Of a stretch of DNA of 64,000 nt, positions 34,546 to 47,544 are shown in pieces. Each line of letters starts with the position of its first letter. The first letter of the stretch is position 1. The notes beneath the pieces were generated by a model that worked only from the letters and a program-made list of their open reading frames with translations, made no database searches and had not been told where the DNA came from. The stretch is from Mixophyes australis (lineage: Eukaryota > Chordata > Amphibia > Anura > Limnodynastidae): assembly GCA_036250195.1 (NCBI GenBank), contig JAVHZZ010000003.1, forward strand, positions 296,327,565 to 296,391,564. Direction: 5' to 3'. Position numbers and translations under genes: made by a program.

Positions 34546-34804
34546 AATCTATGCCTCCCCAACTTCACACAGATGAGTGCTCTCCCTACTACTGTCACAC
34601 CACTAAGTACACCCCTGTACTCACCACTTTTGTGTAGGCAGCAAATACTCCTGCTTGTCTGCCCTATCCTCTGTGGACCTTTCTTTAGTTTGTTATAACC
34701 CCTGCTACAGATCACAAAACTTCTAAACAGCTATCCTGCTTTTCAGTTCTATTACCACAAGGCGGAGCTCCTACTGCAATTCAAACATCAGACTATAGCA
34801 ATTA

Positions 34805-35345
34805 CAAAAAAGACTATGGCCTGATTCATCAAGCACGCATACTGAGCGCAACGTGCATTTGTTTTAAAACAGACGTAATTCAGCTTTGCATACTCCCAAA
34901 TTGAACAAGGAATGGATCTGAAGATACATGTGCTGATGAATTTGGGTGTAGGACTTCTCTGCTCTACTACACAAGACACTGCAGGATACATCCAATGTCT
35001 ATGTGGAATAACATTCTCTATAGAATGCACAGAAAAAAAAATGTATTGAAATGATGTCACCAGTTAATAATATAAGCATTAATGACAAAACAGTTAAAAA
35101 AATGATTCGGATGTGGCTGCATGCACTCGAGTTTGGCACGCCCTTACTGTACATATGGGAGAATGCCCATTCCCCGTCCCATTCCCTCCCAGAAATCGTA
35201 AGCTGTAGTAAGTGTACTTTCCGTACGAAAATGTAGTGAATATTACTGTGTTCTGTGGTGTATGATCCAGTTCTGGGCATGCACAGAGTGATTTTGTGTA
35301 CGATATGCACAACATCATCAATACATGCCTTGATGAATAACTGCA
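34805..35345. repeat. Dispersed repeat family R1, copy B
   Basis: Second copy of the family at 20624-21355. It starts with TGGCCTGATTCATCAAGCAC and ends with GCCTTGATGAATA, so the ends are inverted repeats, pointing to a non-autonomous DNA transposon. Confidence 0.6.
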
Positions 35346-35445
35346 AAATCAGCTTCTATTACTAAGTGACTTTTAAGACCAAATCCCAAAGCATACACTA
35401 TAATCTCCTCCAGTTTAACCCATGAATAACTGCTTACAGCATTAT

Positions 35446-35977
35446 TGTTCTTTTTTTCTAATTTTTTTTATTGATTTTTACAAGTCATAATACATAATAC
35501 CTATCAAACAATAATTATTATTAATAGAAGGCATTGACAATAAGAGAAAGAATAAACAATGAAGAAGGTTCAGATTTGCTGTAAGCAGGTAGGTATTTAT
35601 GACTACAGGAAAATGTACTTTAAGTGAAAAAAAACGGGTTGAAGAGGGAAGGAACAGATTGAGGGGGAGATGTGGGAGGTTTATCTTATTTGTGATGTTA
35701 AAGTACTATTGAAGGAGAAATGCAGTGATATTCAGGGGTGCAAAGGAGTATTTAAGTCATGTGTAAATCTGGAGGGGGGGGCGGTGTAAGTCACCAGAAC
35801 TGTCGTTAGTTGGGAATTATAGTAACGAGGTGTCAAATAATTGTTAATGGAGGTTCGGCTTCATAATGACTCGTCCAGAGAGACCATGTGTTTTGGAAAT
35901 GTAATGGAGTATCGTTAAGAAAAGCTGATTTGCTTTCTGTCCGATAAACTGACCAAATTTTGTTGATGGTGGCAGAA

Positions 35978-36011
<34 letters not shown>

Positions 36012-37075
36012 GGGGGGGGGGGGTATTTTTCCAATATGCAGCTATTTAACATTTAGCCACCTTTAAGATATATTTGATAAGCTTTTGTATAGACTGGATG
36101 GTGACAGACAACGGTCCAGGGAGAAGAGAATATAATGGGGATCCAGGCATTTTAACCTGAGTAATAGATTCAATAAGTGTATTGATCTGTCGCCAATAGG
36201 GTTGTATTTTGGGACAACTCCACCACACATGCAACAGGGTACTGCGTAACCCACATCCTCTCCAACATTGATCTGGGAAATTAGGAAATATAGCATGTAG
36301 ATGGGAGGGGACCAACTACCATCTATAGTAGAGTTTGAAGGAATTCTCCTTTATTCTAACTAAAATCGATGTTTTAGCTAAATTATATAAAATTTTTGAC
36401 CACTCTTTGGGAGTCAGTGTCTCTCCCGTCTATTTCTTGGGGTTCTTTATCTGGTAGGTTAAAATTGCTAATCAGTTGATACAGAGTAGGTTTTAGGCCC
36501 CTTGTATTGGGAGAATTGCGGCACAGAGATTCTAGAGGCGAATATTGGTCCGATGGGAGAGGTGTTTGCAGGGAATGATGAAAATGTCTGATTTGGAGAT
36601 AGAATTGATAGAATATTTTGTGTGGTAAGTCTAATCGTGTCTGGAGATCTAATAATGTAGGGAAAAATCTCATTGGGGATAGGTCCCATGCAAACAGTAA
36701 GTTATGCAGTTAAGTCCAATGATGAAACATTTTATGGTCCAAACCTGGTGCAAAATGTTTATTGTTCCATAGTGGGACTGCTAGAGGATAATTGGATTGC
36801 AATTTGTATGTCCGGGTTACCCGGTCCCACATGGAATTGGAAAATTGTGCTTTTCTGATTTTAGCTAATCATCTGGTCCTCTGTTGTCCAATGCAGTGAA
36901 TATGGAGAGTATAACTGAAGCATATCTGACTCGATAAGGGTCCATACTCTGCAATACGGGGGTGAGTGCCAAAGAATACATTGGGACATGTGCGTTGCTT
37001 GATAGTATTTTGATACATTTGGGAGGCCAAGACCTTCGTTTGTTTGATGTTTAGCAGAACTTTTATTCATACGTT
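35446..37075 (-). pseudogene. L1 3' end with C-terminal ORF2 remnants
   Basis: Minus-strand frames match the L1 ORF2 C-terminus: NEGLGLPNVSKYYQATHM near 37030, then GCGLRSTLLHVWWSCPKIQP near 36230 and a SIQKLIKYILKVAKC-type end near 36050. Frames are broken by stops. The 3' end at about 35450 has an A-rich tail (T-rich on plus). A (GT)n run and a poly-G run lie in the 3' UTR at 35981-36023. The upstream side abuts a Gypsy copy. Confidence 0.8.
35981..36023. repeat. (GT)n microsatellite with poly-G
   Basis: About 14 GT units run into 15 consecutive G residues. It lies in the L1 3' UTR. Confidence 0.95.
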
Positions 37076-40000
37076 CCACTCAAATACATTTGGAAAGCAT
37101 TTGTCGCAGGTGCCCCTGATAACTTTTCTTTTGAAAGAGCTAAGATCGTCTTCATCTTTTCTCTCTTCACTTGCCAGGCCTTAGCCTGGGCATCCCCTCT
37201 GTGGGAACACAATGACATCTTACTCTCCAATTCCTTTTGTAAGGTTTTTGATGAGTCTGGTAGGGTGTCATCTGCTGCTTCCAGTCTGTTGGCCCTACCC
37301 AGGGGACACTTTCCACTGGTCAGTAAGCAGTTCAGTTCCGGACCCTTGCTTCTGAGCTGAAATGGAATGAAGAGGCCTTGGTTGCCACCTTCTGGAAAGT
37401 TTGTCTGAGCGCATTAAGAATGACATTGTTTCCAGGTATTTGCCGACCAAGTTGGATAACTTGATCTCCATCTGTGTGAAGGTGGACATCCGTCACAGGG
37501 AGCGTTCTCTGGAGAGGGATCGTTCTAGCCGCTTTTTATCCCGGGTAGCTCCTTGCTTCCAGACTCCTGCTATTCTACCCTCCAGCATGCTGCCGGTGGA
37601 ACCTATGCAGCTGGGACGTTCTCATCTCACATCCGAAGAGAGAGAGCACCGGATCAAGAATCATCTCTGTCTATACTACGGCAAGGCTGGGCATGTTCTC
37701 TTTGCTTGTCCTAGGAGACCGGGAAATGCTCTTCCCTAGACGATACCAGCGAGGGTCCCTCAAGGACACTGCATTTTTAATGCCCATTACCCTCTTCTCC
37801 AACCAGGGTTCTCACTATCTGTCTACATTTGTGAATTCCGGATCTGCCAGGAACTTCATTTCTTACTCTCTAGCAAGTGAACTCCGTCTTCCTTTGTTTC
37901 CATTGCAGTAGCCTTTCGCCCTGACGGCAGTTGATGACAATCGGTCTCTAATGGCTCTATCTCACCGGGCCCATTCAGTTGCAGGTAGGAGTCTGCTACT
38001 TGGAGTGGATCAAGTTCCTTGTGTTAACCCAATCTGTCTACTCTGTTATCTTGGGGTTACCATAGTTGAGAACCCATGCTCCCCAGTTTTATTGGCATTG
38101 TGCCAACCAAACTGTTTCTTGGGGGTCCTTTTGTAATAAACACAGTCTCACCCATGTCATTCGGGCCAGACCTAACATTCTGTGTCTTTGCCTTGCTACC
38201 ACCTCAAGTCTACCCAAGCCTTATTTCTAGATGTGTTCAGCAAATCTGCTTTTTAGGTTTTACCTCCTCAATAGCCATGGAATCGTCTCATTGACCTCAT
38301 TCCTGGCAAGAAGATTCCTAGAGGCAGAGTGTATCCGTTATGTCTCCCTGTGACTCAGGCCATGGCAAAGTACATCACTGAGAATCTTTGACGGGAATTT
38401 ATCAGTAAGTCCTCCTCTCTTGAGGGGGTGGGATTCTTTTTCATCAAAAAGACGGACGAAGCGCTTAGACCTTGCATTGACTATCGCCAACTCAATTCTA
38501 TAACCATCATAACCTCTCCCCCTGATCTTTGAATTATTTGACAGAATTCATGGTGCTCAAATTTTCACCAAGCTGAATCCAGGAGAAGCATATAATTTGG
38601 TTCGCATTCGACAGGGGGACGAATACTTCAATACTCACGATGGTCATTATGAGTATCTCGTCATGCCCTTTGGACTTTGCAACACTCCAGCTGTATTCCA
38701 GGAGTTTATCAATGAGATCTTCCGGGACCTGCTCTATCGATTTGTTGTCATTTACTTGGATTACTTTCTCATCTTCTCCCCAGATATCTCTACCCATCAA
38801 AGCCACCTTTGTGAAGTCCTTTCTCGCCTTCGCAAGAATCATCTTTTTTGCAAACTTGAGAAATGTCTCTTCGAATTGCTGCAGGTACCCTTTTTAAGCT
38901 ATTTAATTTCCAGTTCTAGACTTCAAATGGATCCTAAGAAGTTGATGCAATTCTCTCCAGGCCTATGCCTTTGGATCTCAAAGCCTCTCAATGTTTTATT
39001 GGCTTTGCCAATTATTACTGTCAATTTATTAAGAACTTCTCTACCACCATCACTTCTATTATGGCCCTCAGCCGTGCCGGTGCTCATATTAGATGCTTGC
39101 CTCCATCTGCAGGTGCCACTTTCAACACATTGAAAAGGCCTTTTCCTCTGTGCCAGTCCTCAATCAACCCGACCAGAGCAAACATTTTTTCCTAGCGGTT
39201 GATGCTTCCATGGTTGGGATTGGTGCTGTTTTATCCCAAAAATCTTTTTCTGGTACCCTGCTTCCTTGTGGCTTCCTGTCCAAGAAATTCTCTCCTTGTG
39301 AAAGGAATTATGCCATCAGTGATAAAGAGTTGTTGGCCATCAAGTCTGCTCTGGAGGAGTGGAGACACCTCCTTGAAGGGGCTCTTCACCCTGTTACCAT
39401 TTTTACGGATCCCAAGAATCTGGTTTATTTTCAGACTACCCAATGCCTTAACTCTCTTCAGGCCTGTTGAACTTTATTCTTTTCCCGTTTCCAGCTGAAT
39501 CTGGACCTTCCGTCCTGGTTCCAAAAATATCAGAGCTGACTCTCTGTCCAGATCCTTTGAGAATTCCGATGCCATTTTGTCTATTGAACCCAAATCTATC
39601 TTTAACTTTTCTAGCATTCTTTCTCTCAACCGTTTCTCGGTCAGGACTCTGCCTGTAGGCTGTTCCTTTGTTGAACCTCATCTCCGTCACAAAGTTCTCC
39701 AATGGACCCATGTTTCTAACTTTGCAGATCATGCTGGTATTAAAAGAACAGTTGCTTTATTGTCACTTTATTATTGGTGGCCTTCTCTCTCTGCTGATGA
39801 TCAAAATTTTGTTGCAGCCTGCCACGTTTGTGTCCGGGAAAAGACACCCAGAAGTCTTTCTGGAGGGTTGCTCCTTCCTCTTGCTATTGCTGACTCTCCG
39901 TAGGTTAGTATATCCATAGATTTTATTACAGAACTGCTGAAGAGTCATGGATTCAACACCATCTGGGTTGTGGTGGACCTTTTTTTCGAAGATGGCCCAT

Positions 40001-41053
40001 TTTATACCTTTCAAGGGCTTACCGTTTGCCACTCAACTCGCTCCTCTATTCATCCAGAATATTTTCCGTCTCCATGGCTGTCCTAAAGAGATCTTTTTGG
40101 ACAGAGGATTTCAATTTCTCTCCAAAATTTTGAAAATATTTCTGTAAAAGCCTTTGTATTGAACTTAAATTTTCTTCCGGCTACCATGCCCAGACCAACG
40201 GGCAAACGGAACTCGTCAATAAAGACCTTGAGGTCTTGAGGTTGTATACCTCTGAACACCAAGCGGCCTGGGGTGAGTTTTACCTTGGGCTGAATTCACC
40301 CACAATGACCACCTCCACAGCTTCTCCGGTGAATCTCCCTTCTTTGTTGTCTTCGGAAGACATCCCATCATTCCCACTTTTTCTGATATTCCTGTGTCCC
40401 CTGTTCCTACCGTCAACTCTGCTGTACGGTCCTTCTCTGAAATTTGGTCCCAAACCAGAGCGAAACTAGCCACATATGTCACATGTTGCAAGAATGCTGC
40501 AGATCGTCGGCATAGATGTTTTCCTATTCTCCTCGTGGGTGATAGGGTATTGCTGTCCACCTGCAATTTAAGACTTTCTGTTCCCTCTATGAAACTAGCA
40601 CCACATTTCATCAGGCCATTTCCGATTTCTCAGGTCATCAACGCTGTATTTTATAAGCTCCAACTCCCTCCATCACTCAAGATCCACAATTTTTTCCACA
40701 TTTCCCTTCTGAAACCATTGGTCCTCAACAAATTCTTTAGAGAACCCTCTGCTCCTGCTCCCATTCAGACTATCTCTAGGGAGGAGTTCGAGGTAGAACG
40801 TATTCTGAAATCCTGAGTCTCTCGAGGCAGGACTCAATACCTGCTTCATTGGAAAGGTTACGGACTAGAGGAGAGATCTTGGGTCTCTGTGGAGGATCTT
40901 CATGCTCTCCGCCTTTTGTCCAGATTTAAGAGAGGTCTGGTTTCCTCGGCAAATAGAGAGGAGGGGGGTACTGGCAGGCGCTGTCCCCGCAGTACTGCTG
41001 CTGCCAGGGTCAGACGTCCGACTCCTTCTGGCCGCAAGCATTTTGTTGTCTAG
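37076..41053 (+). pseudogene. Broken Sushi-type Ty3/Gypsy chromovirus, internal region
   Basis: A 5'-truncated copy with many frameshifts. Gag C-terminus at 37401-37739 has [18 protein letters not shown] and a degraded knuckle CLYYGKAGHVLFAC. The slippery heptamer is decayed to GGGAAAT at 37721. A protease trace, FVNSGSARNFIS, lies near 37830. Reverse transcriptase at 38400-39000 includes [20 protein letters not shown] and VVIYLDYFLIFS, with YLDD changed to YLDY. RNase H is at 39180-39470 ([20 protein letters not shown]). Integrase runs over 39600-40350. A chromodomain, FEVERILKS and YLLHWKGYGLEERSW, is at 40780-40900. It is a relative of the element at 59650-64000. Confidence 0.88.
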
Positions 41054-41600
41054 CAACAGAACGCAGTGCTCCCGACCGTCTGCATACATACATTGTCAAG
41101 CAGCGGTGAAATGCTGGGCTGTTCGCTTTGCATCTGCCTATCCGGAGCAGGCTTTCTCATGCTTCAATAAGGAGCACCCTGCCTTTATTTAAACCTGCCT
41201 CTGACACCACTAGGGTGCCAGAGTATTAGGCTCACACGTGATCTACAGCTTTGCTCCAGTCTTCTGTTCCTAATATCCTGCTGACTCGGCTTGTTACTGA
41301 CTTCTCTCTGGATCCTGATTTGGCATTGACTTAGATCTCCTGGTACTACTTGGCACCCTGACTACTCTTTGGTGTTTGAGTCAGTACTGCATCGTCCTCC
41401 TGGTTTTGACCTCGGTCTGTCTGACTATGCGCTGTTCACCTATTTTGCTGGTGAATGTTTTGAAGAACCGCAACCTGCGCACCCTTTGCAGCCAAGTCCA
41501 TACCTGCTTGCGGGGGTCCCTGGTGAATACCAAGGGTGTATTAGTCTCCGTGCCTCCCTACCCATTAGTGTCAATACCAGCAGAACACACCTCCATTGTG
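40972..41600 (+). repeat. 3' LTR remnant of the broken Sushi-type element
   Basis: A purine-rich run (GAGAGGAGGGGGG) ends near 40968, and LTR-like sequence follows with typical CCTG/CTGACT-rich text. The far end is not fixed. Confidence 0.5.
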
Positions 41601-42829
41601 ACACTGCTTGCAGTCCAGCCCCACCTCCAGTTCTTTCTAATCCCTCTAGTAGTTTGCTTACCTCTCTGCTTCCTTTCTTCATCTCTGCTTCTTCTTGCTG
41701 GCTCCTTTCTGTTTATCTCCATTGACAGCGTGATTATATTATTAGTTACGTTACAGCAACACTGCAGAGAGCAGCGACCTCTCTGCCTTGTTGCAGCTCT
41801 CTGTCTAGCAGCCAGGCGCCTCTCCCTCAGAAAGACGTGCACCTGGGGGGCTGGACTTTAGCATATGGTGGCAGCGTGGCCATCCCACATCTTTGGAATG
41901 GAAGTAGATCCGCTGCCTTCAGGGCAGAGACCTTTAACAACCACCCATCACATCTCAGGATCATCAGCTGTGTAGAAAGAGTATCTGCCACAACCCTTAA
42001 TTCACTGTGGTGGCACAACTTCCCTAATAAATTTGTTTGGGCCCCATACTGGTGTACTTCCTGTACTCCCTCTTATGCAATATCTGGACGGATTGTCCCT
42101 ATAATTTACTGTTATGCAAATGTAGTTTGTTGCATTAGAAACCTGATAGGGCTATAATATGATGGCTGCTGCCCAGGGTGGCTATGGGGGTTAAATTGGC
42201 TATGGATGTCTCATCCATATCTAATTTGTCACTATAGTGCAAGGAGGGCAGAAAGGTGAACTGAGAATGTTATGTGCAAATTGTAATTCATTTGAAGCAA
42301 GCTCCGCAGATTGTCATTATGTAGTGTAACCCTTACTGGACTGCACTGCAGGCATGACGGAGTTGGGCGATAACATGGAACTTTGCTTCAGGATTGGTGG
42401 GGTAGGGGGGATTGGCATAGGTGGGGTGCTGCAGTCACATTTACCTGCTTCAGGGCTGATGCCCAAGAGCTTGAGGCTCCTTTACCCGTATTTACCCTTT
42501 CATGGCGGTCTAACATGAACTCCACTGTGGCAGAGGTGGCATGAATTGCCATTGATTAAGAGCTCATTGTTCTATTATATGCTTTCCCTTTTACTGGTGG
42601 TCTAGCGGGAACTCCGTTGTAGTGGAATTCAAGAAATTTGCCCCACTGTGTTACTTCCAGCTTGCTTTGCCCACCATTGCTTTCCCTTTCCATGGCTGCA
42701 GCTCTAGTATGTCTTGGAACAATTTAGATTAGACAGTGGAGAAGAAAAACACCATGGGGTGAATTTAAAAAGCAAGAATAATCAAGCCCATCTGATATGG
42801 CAACCAGCGCGGCATAAACTTGTAGAAAT
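41601..42829. other. Unassigned DNA
   Basis: No gene is seen. GGTGGCAGCGTGG near 41868 resembles a retroelement primer-binding region, so a fragment of another LTR element may end there. The rest is anonymous. Confidence 0.35.
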
Positions 42830-43484
42830 ATAGCTGAAGAGGTCTTCACCTATAGCAACCACCTTTCCCATAGCAACTGGTTACGCTCACAGATACTCAG
42901 ATGCCCCCAGCACTTACACTCAGTGTAGTACACGTTTATGTTCACATGGCAGCGCACAGGTACAGGAGGTAATACACGGAGTAGGGACCGACCAGAGATC
43001 TGCAGAGTGGACCGAGCACAGGTGGAGACCTTAGGTGATAGCTGGGTCAGGGCTACAGGCAAAGGTTCGGAGTCCAGGTATAGGCAGGAGGTCAGGGTCA
43101 CAGGTAAACATTCAGAGTCCAGGTACAGGCAGAAGGACAGGGTCACAGGCAAGATTTAGAGTCCAGGAACAGGCAGAGGTCATACACGGGTAAGCAATCT
43201 AAGCTTAAACACCAACACAGCACAGAAGCAGGCTGCAGTACTGAAACAGAACTCTATAACCGGCATTGTGGCTCAGTCCTCACTGCCTTAAATAGTACAA
43301 AGGGCCAATCAGGGAAAAGCCCTGCAAGTGCTCCCACAGTCTGAAGCGTCCCGGTTGTTGTCTAGGCAACCGGGATGAAGGAACCGGATGTGACGCCCCA
43401 GTCATCATGGAGACGGCCAGGACGCCACTAACAGGGCACAGAGAGTCGAGGTGGTGCCCGCGGCCACCGTGACTGCTGACACCA
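42830..43484 (-). mobile_element. Solo Gypsy-type LTR, minus strand
   Basis: On the minus strand the segment starts TGTCAGCAGTCACGG at about 43484 and has internal 60-bp-type repeats around GTCAGGGTCACAGG and CAGAGTCCAGG (43010-43170). This is the style of Sushi/Gypsy LTRs. The downstream end is approximate and no target duplication was identified. Confidence 0.5.
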
Positions 43485-43602
43485 TCATAGGTGCTTATCA
43501 GTCCTTTGGTCTAAGTGCAAATCCTGTCTTCTTTAAATAATTTCTAAACTTAAGAGTTAAAAATTAGCTATGTAAAGATCGAGGACAGGACATAGTAAGT
43601 TA

Positions 43603-43790
43603 AGGGGCATATTCAATTATGCGAGTAGTGCATCCGGAACAGGTGCAAAAGCACTCCGGGTTACTGCAACATTGCAGATTTCTTCTTCACCCCCTCCTTA
43701 GGAGTGCGAAGCAAAATCCGCAATGATGTGGTACCGTAGCAACAGAAAAAATGTGCAGCCACATCGCAGCTAGTTGAGTATGATCCTAAG
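43603..43790. mobile_element. Possible MITE
   Basis: Starts GGGGCATATTCAATTATG and ends with a weak complement near AGTTGAGTATGATCC. Non-coding. Weak support. Confidence 0.3.
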
Positions 43791-44558
43791 AGTGAAAGGG
43801 CCTTGTTTAGACTTAGGAGCAAGCCTATGTTGCAATGTAACGGTAAAAATGCAATTTTTCTTTATGCAAGGAACAGACTGTCTGATTTTTCGTGGGGTAC
43901 ACAAATACTGGGCAGTTTTGTTTTCATACTGCAATATAGAGTTGAGCTAGGATGATCCTCATTCTAACTCTATATCTGCCCACTCATTTTAAGTTTGCTC
44001 CCCCTGCAGCTCAACATGCAAAATTGCACCTTCTAGTTGGATTTACTCCTAACTCTAAATTAGGCCCAAAGATTCACTATGTGGAATCTAGGGGTAGTGA
44101 GATTCAACTTCAACTACAATTCTCTGGCCTGCCCATCAGCTTGGATTATTCTCCAGGGCAAGCACCAGTATTTGAGAGTAGTGCAGGCTGTGTATAGAGA
44201 GACAGGGTAACAAATTATAGCTGTGCTAGTCTTCGTATGGTGAGGCACATAAACTCAGGCACTGGCCTTTGAACAAGCAGAGACAAAAGCAGAGGGTTGA
44301 TACTATTATTTTGCCACTTACGGACCATGATCAGCACATCATTTTTATTTTTTACTTTGTGCGGAGAAACCCTTTAATTTATTAATAAGAGGACTCTTAC
44401 TCAGACAGTAATATATCCTGCTATTTTCCCTGATACAATACTGTAGCTATCCAATTACCTGTTTGGACAACCTTTCATTGAGGAGATTTTACTTTCAATT
44501 TTTTTAATGTTATTATGCAATAATGGAAAAGCATAGCTTACAGGTGGTTTGTATCTGC

Positions 44559-44805
44559 AGTGGCGCACGCAGGGGGGGTTTCTGAGTCTCTAGAAACCTT
44601 CCCTGCGCTAACTAAGTGGCCACTGTCCTATACAGCAGCCGCGGCGGTGCTGTATTGTATACAGCACCGCCGCAGACGCTTCTTAGACAGCGCCGCGGCT
44701 GCTGTATAGGACAGCGCTGGAGAAACGGAGCTGCTGCTCTCTCTCTGTTTTTTTGGGGTTTTTTTGGGTCGACAATATCCCCCGACAATCCTCCATGCGC
44801 CGCTG
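44559..44805. mobile_element. GC-rich cruciform MITE
   Basis: Ends AGTGGCGCACG and ATGCGCCGCT are inverted, and ATCTGC lies outside both (44553-44558, 44806-44811). Inside, a 24-bp perfect inverted pair (CTGTCCTATACAGCAGCCGC and complement) encloses a second hairpin, GCGGCGGTGCTGTA with its complement. Its GC content is far above its surroundings. Probably a non-autonomous hAT-like or related element. Confidence 0.6.
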
Positions 44806-44811
44806 ATCTGC

Positions 44812-46270
44812 CAAACTATTGTGACCCAACTGATTCTCTATTTAGGGGGGGAAATCCTGAAGTTCTCCTTTAAGGAAATCTCTGATCTAGATAATAAACA
44901 TACCTTTAGCTTCATCATGCCAACATTTGGCCCATAGCTTATTCTAGGGCAATATAAATATGGGTTTTGTAAACGTTTAAGCTGAAAGAATACAGAGAGA
45001 GAATAGATAGGAAGATGGAAAAATCTTTACTTCTCATTCCTTGTTTTGTGGCTGTGTGAAAAGGTTTGATTTTTTTAACTGCCATGTGGGCTGAAATGTA
45101 ATTCCCGCTGATTAGTAGGAGTAACTGCTGTGCAGGAAGAAAAATGTAAGCTTTTATAATAATCAGTTTCTTTGAAGTTCATACTTATTTTGTTCATGTT
45201 CTACATTTGTGACAAATGTATGAGCACATTTTTGAAAAAGCAACTGTGTTCTTATAAAGCATTAATTTGGTACCTAATACAATACAGGCTCTATGAGATG
45301 ATGTTGGCAATGCTTTAGCTTAGAACATGTTCTGTTTTTTTTCAGTGCCAAAAGGGCTGTTCCCAAGACGTTTATATCGACAAAGTAAATCAGTTTTTTT
45401 CATGAAATATTAATAACTTGTTCATCAAGTTGATTACTTTGGCGGCATGGCCAAAGAGTTTTTTTTACAGTCTTACATAACTCTTTAAATGTTGAAATGT
45501 GAAAAAGCTTAAATACTTTAATTAAGACGTGGTCACTAAATAATACTGCACTGTCTAATTAAAGCAAATCATCACACCTACCAACAGTTCTGATTTCCAT
45601 ATGCGGAAAGGAGTGTGGCTGTCTAAAAATGAGGCTAATTGCTGGCGGCTTTGAGTGCAAAGTCATCGTATTTTCTATCCACTGATTGGTAGGGGTTGAA
45701 AACATAAACCAATGTGCGGTGGTTTCAAAAATGCTCAAAGCGTGGTGCATTATTTCAACCCACCTGCAGATTACTCCAGCCGGACGGCAGATTGATTTCC
45801 ACTCACTGTGGGTTGAAGACTGTTTTTTGTTTTGCATAGGCAGATTTCATTGGGCCCTAAAAAGTGCACAATTATATTCACAAAGGCATAGAATACAGCC
45901 CACAACATCATTACATTTGACAGGGATAGCAGGAGCTAGTTGATGAGGTGTGGTTGACAGATGTTTGCAAGTGAAAATAAAGTTCTGGTTTACGTTTGTT
46001 GAAAGGTGTCTTGTTTTTGTTTCTAGTCTTCTTCTTTATTGTTTTATTTTCTGAGTATTTTGATTTAAGTATTGTCTTTTTTTTCCCAGTGTAAATGTGC
46101 TGTATGTGTGCGTATTATGTTGTTTCTTATTTTCTTCTGTGTTTAGCATTTTCAGTATTGTAGGCAAGATCCCAAATCACTTGCAATGACACACAGATAA
46201 CATCATGGTTTTAGCTTATCTATATTGTAGGTAACAGATATTAACCAAAATAATCAAATTACACATACAA
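44812..46270. other. Unassigned AT-rich DNA
   Basis: No coding hallmark is seen. The stretch 44930-45540 has little repeat character, so it could hold conserved non-coding sequence, but that cannot be judged from one genome. Confidence 0.4.
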
Positions 46271-46283
46271 AGGAGTAGTTACT

Positions 46284-46466
46284 TTACATACCCAGTAGCA
46301 ATTCCTTTGGCATTTCGCCTCTCTCAAACTTCACATAGCGGGATGACTGGAGCAGGATATTTGAGTCATGGCAGGACCCAGGATAGCCAGACAAAATACT
46401 CACAATACGTGTAACACCCTCTTTTCTGGCTAACATGTATGTATCAGTTTGTGAGTTCTGTCTCAA
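46284..46466 (-). pseudogene. Harbinger transposase exon fragment
   Basis: The minus-strand frame contains VTRIVSILSGYPGSCHDSNI followed by FERGEMPKELLLG, matching the PIF/Harbinger DDE transposase block around the second catalytic aspartate (family pattern YPGSxHDSxI...FExG...LLGD). Right after LLLG comes GTATGTAAAG, a good splice donor, consistent with an exon end. No other transposase exons were found, so this is a relic. Confidence 0.7.
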
Positions 46467-46739
46467 ATTAATTCTTTACCTCATATCCTGTGTCGCACAG
46501 TGCCTCCACCTTGGTCTGGGTACTGTAAGGTCTTCGTTGGGTAGTATCTCGGCTGTAGCAACACCTGAGGGAGACCAAGAAACCCCCTGCCCCCTACTTT
46601 GGACAACAGGCACACACAAATAATATATTACTGTCACAATCTGCCTCCAGCAGCTCCTGTCTACCAAGAACTATGTTGTCTTTATATGTATCCAGCTTGC
46701 AGTACCACTGTTCCACCAAAGGGACCACTGTGGTGCTTG

Positions 46740-47510
46740 GACTGCTCATCTATCTATTAAAGTTATTTTATCGTTTACCAATAATCATTGTCTATGCGAT
46801 TAGTGTAGTTCCAAAGCACAAAAGTGATTTATTAGCAAAAGCAAAAGAATAAGTTAAATAAATAAGTATAGCCGATACATACGCTGCGCCCTGGATCCAG
46901 CTTACAGTGATTCAGTCCTGAAGTCTGTGGTCAAAGTGACTGCATACTGGTCCCAGAACCCCTGCTTATATACAGTCAGTGATACAGTAAAACAATACAG
47001 ATAATTTGACATGTTTCCATAGGTTCAGGCTTCGGGAAGGTCCAGTGTAATGCAGGTCATTGGCCAGTTCAAACTATGCCATCCAAGGGTGGGGGTCAGC
47101 TCTCCAGAAGATGCATACTTAATCTTCCCGCCAAGAACTGGTTCAAACTGGTCTATTAGCATTACACACACAATACCATACATGATCATTTATTCCCTAT
47201 AATCCATATCTAGCATACGCAAGGTCCAATCCTTTCGTCGATTGAACCGGACGTCTGCGGATAAATAGGGGATTAGAATGATACCAGACATGATATGTTT
47301 CCTGTGACCTGAACCTTAGCTCTCACTATTGTGTACATATAACCTTATAGTGTTTAACTATAACCTCAACAATATCTGTTCATAAACAACTGTGGATTGG
47401 AACCATTATAAAAATGAACTATATACAAGTGAATGTGTAAGTGTAAGTGTATGCGATTGCACCATGACACGTGGCGTACTGATCGCAATCGCACTGTAAA
47501 ACAATATTAA
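46740..47510. repeat. LTR-like segment of unknown family
   Basis: The text (AAAGTGATTTATTAGC, later CCCCTGCTTATATACAG) has the look of an LTR on the minus strand, with TATA and polyadenylation-like strings. No termini, duplication or coding sequence confirm it. Confidence 0.3.
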
Positions 47511-47544
47511 TCAATATTCTTTCTTTCATCCAATTATTAGACTT

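Noticed and set aside
42376..42850. Possible gene remnant
   Set aside because: Only short frames with no family wording; no splice or homology support.
44930..45540. Possible conserved non-coding element
   Set aside because: The stretch looks non-repetitive, but conservation cannot be judged from one sequence.
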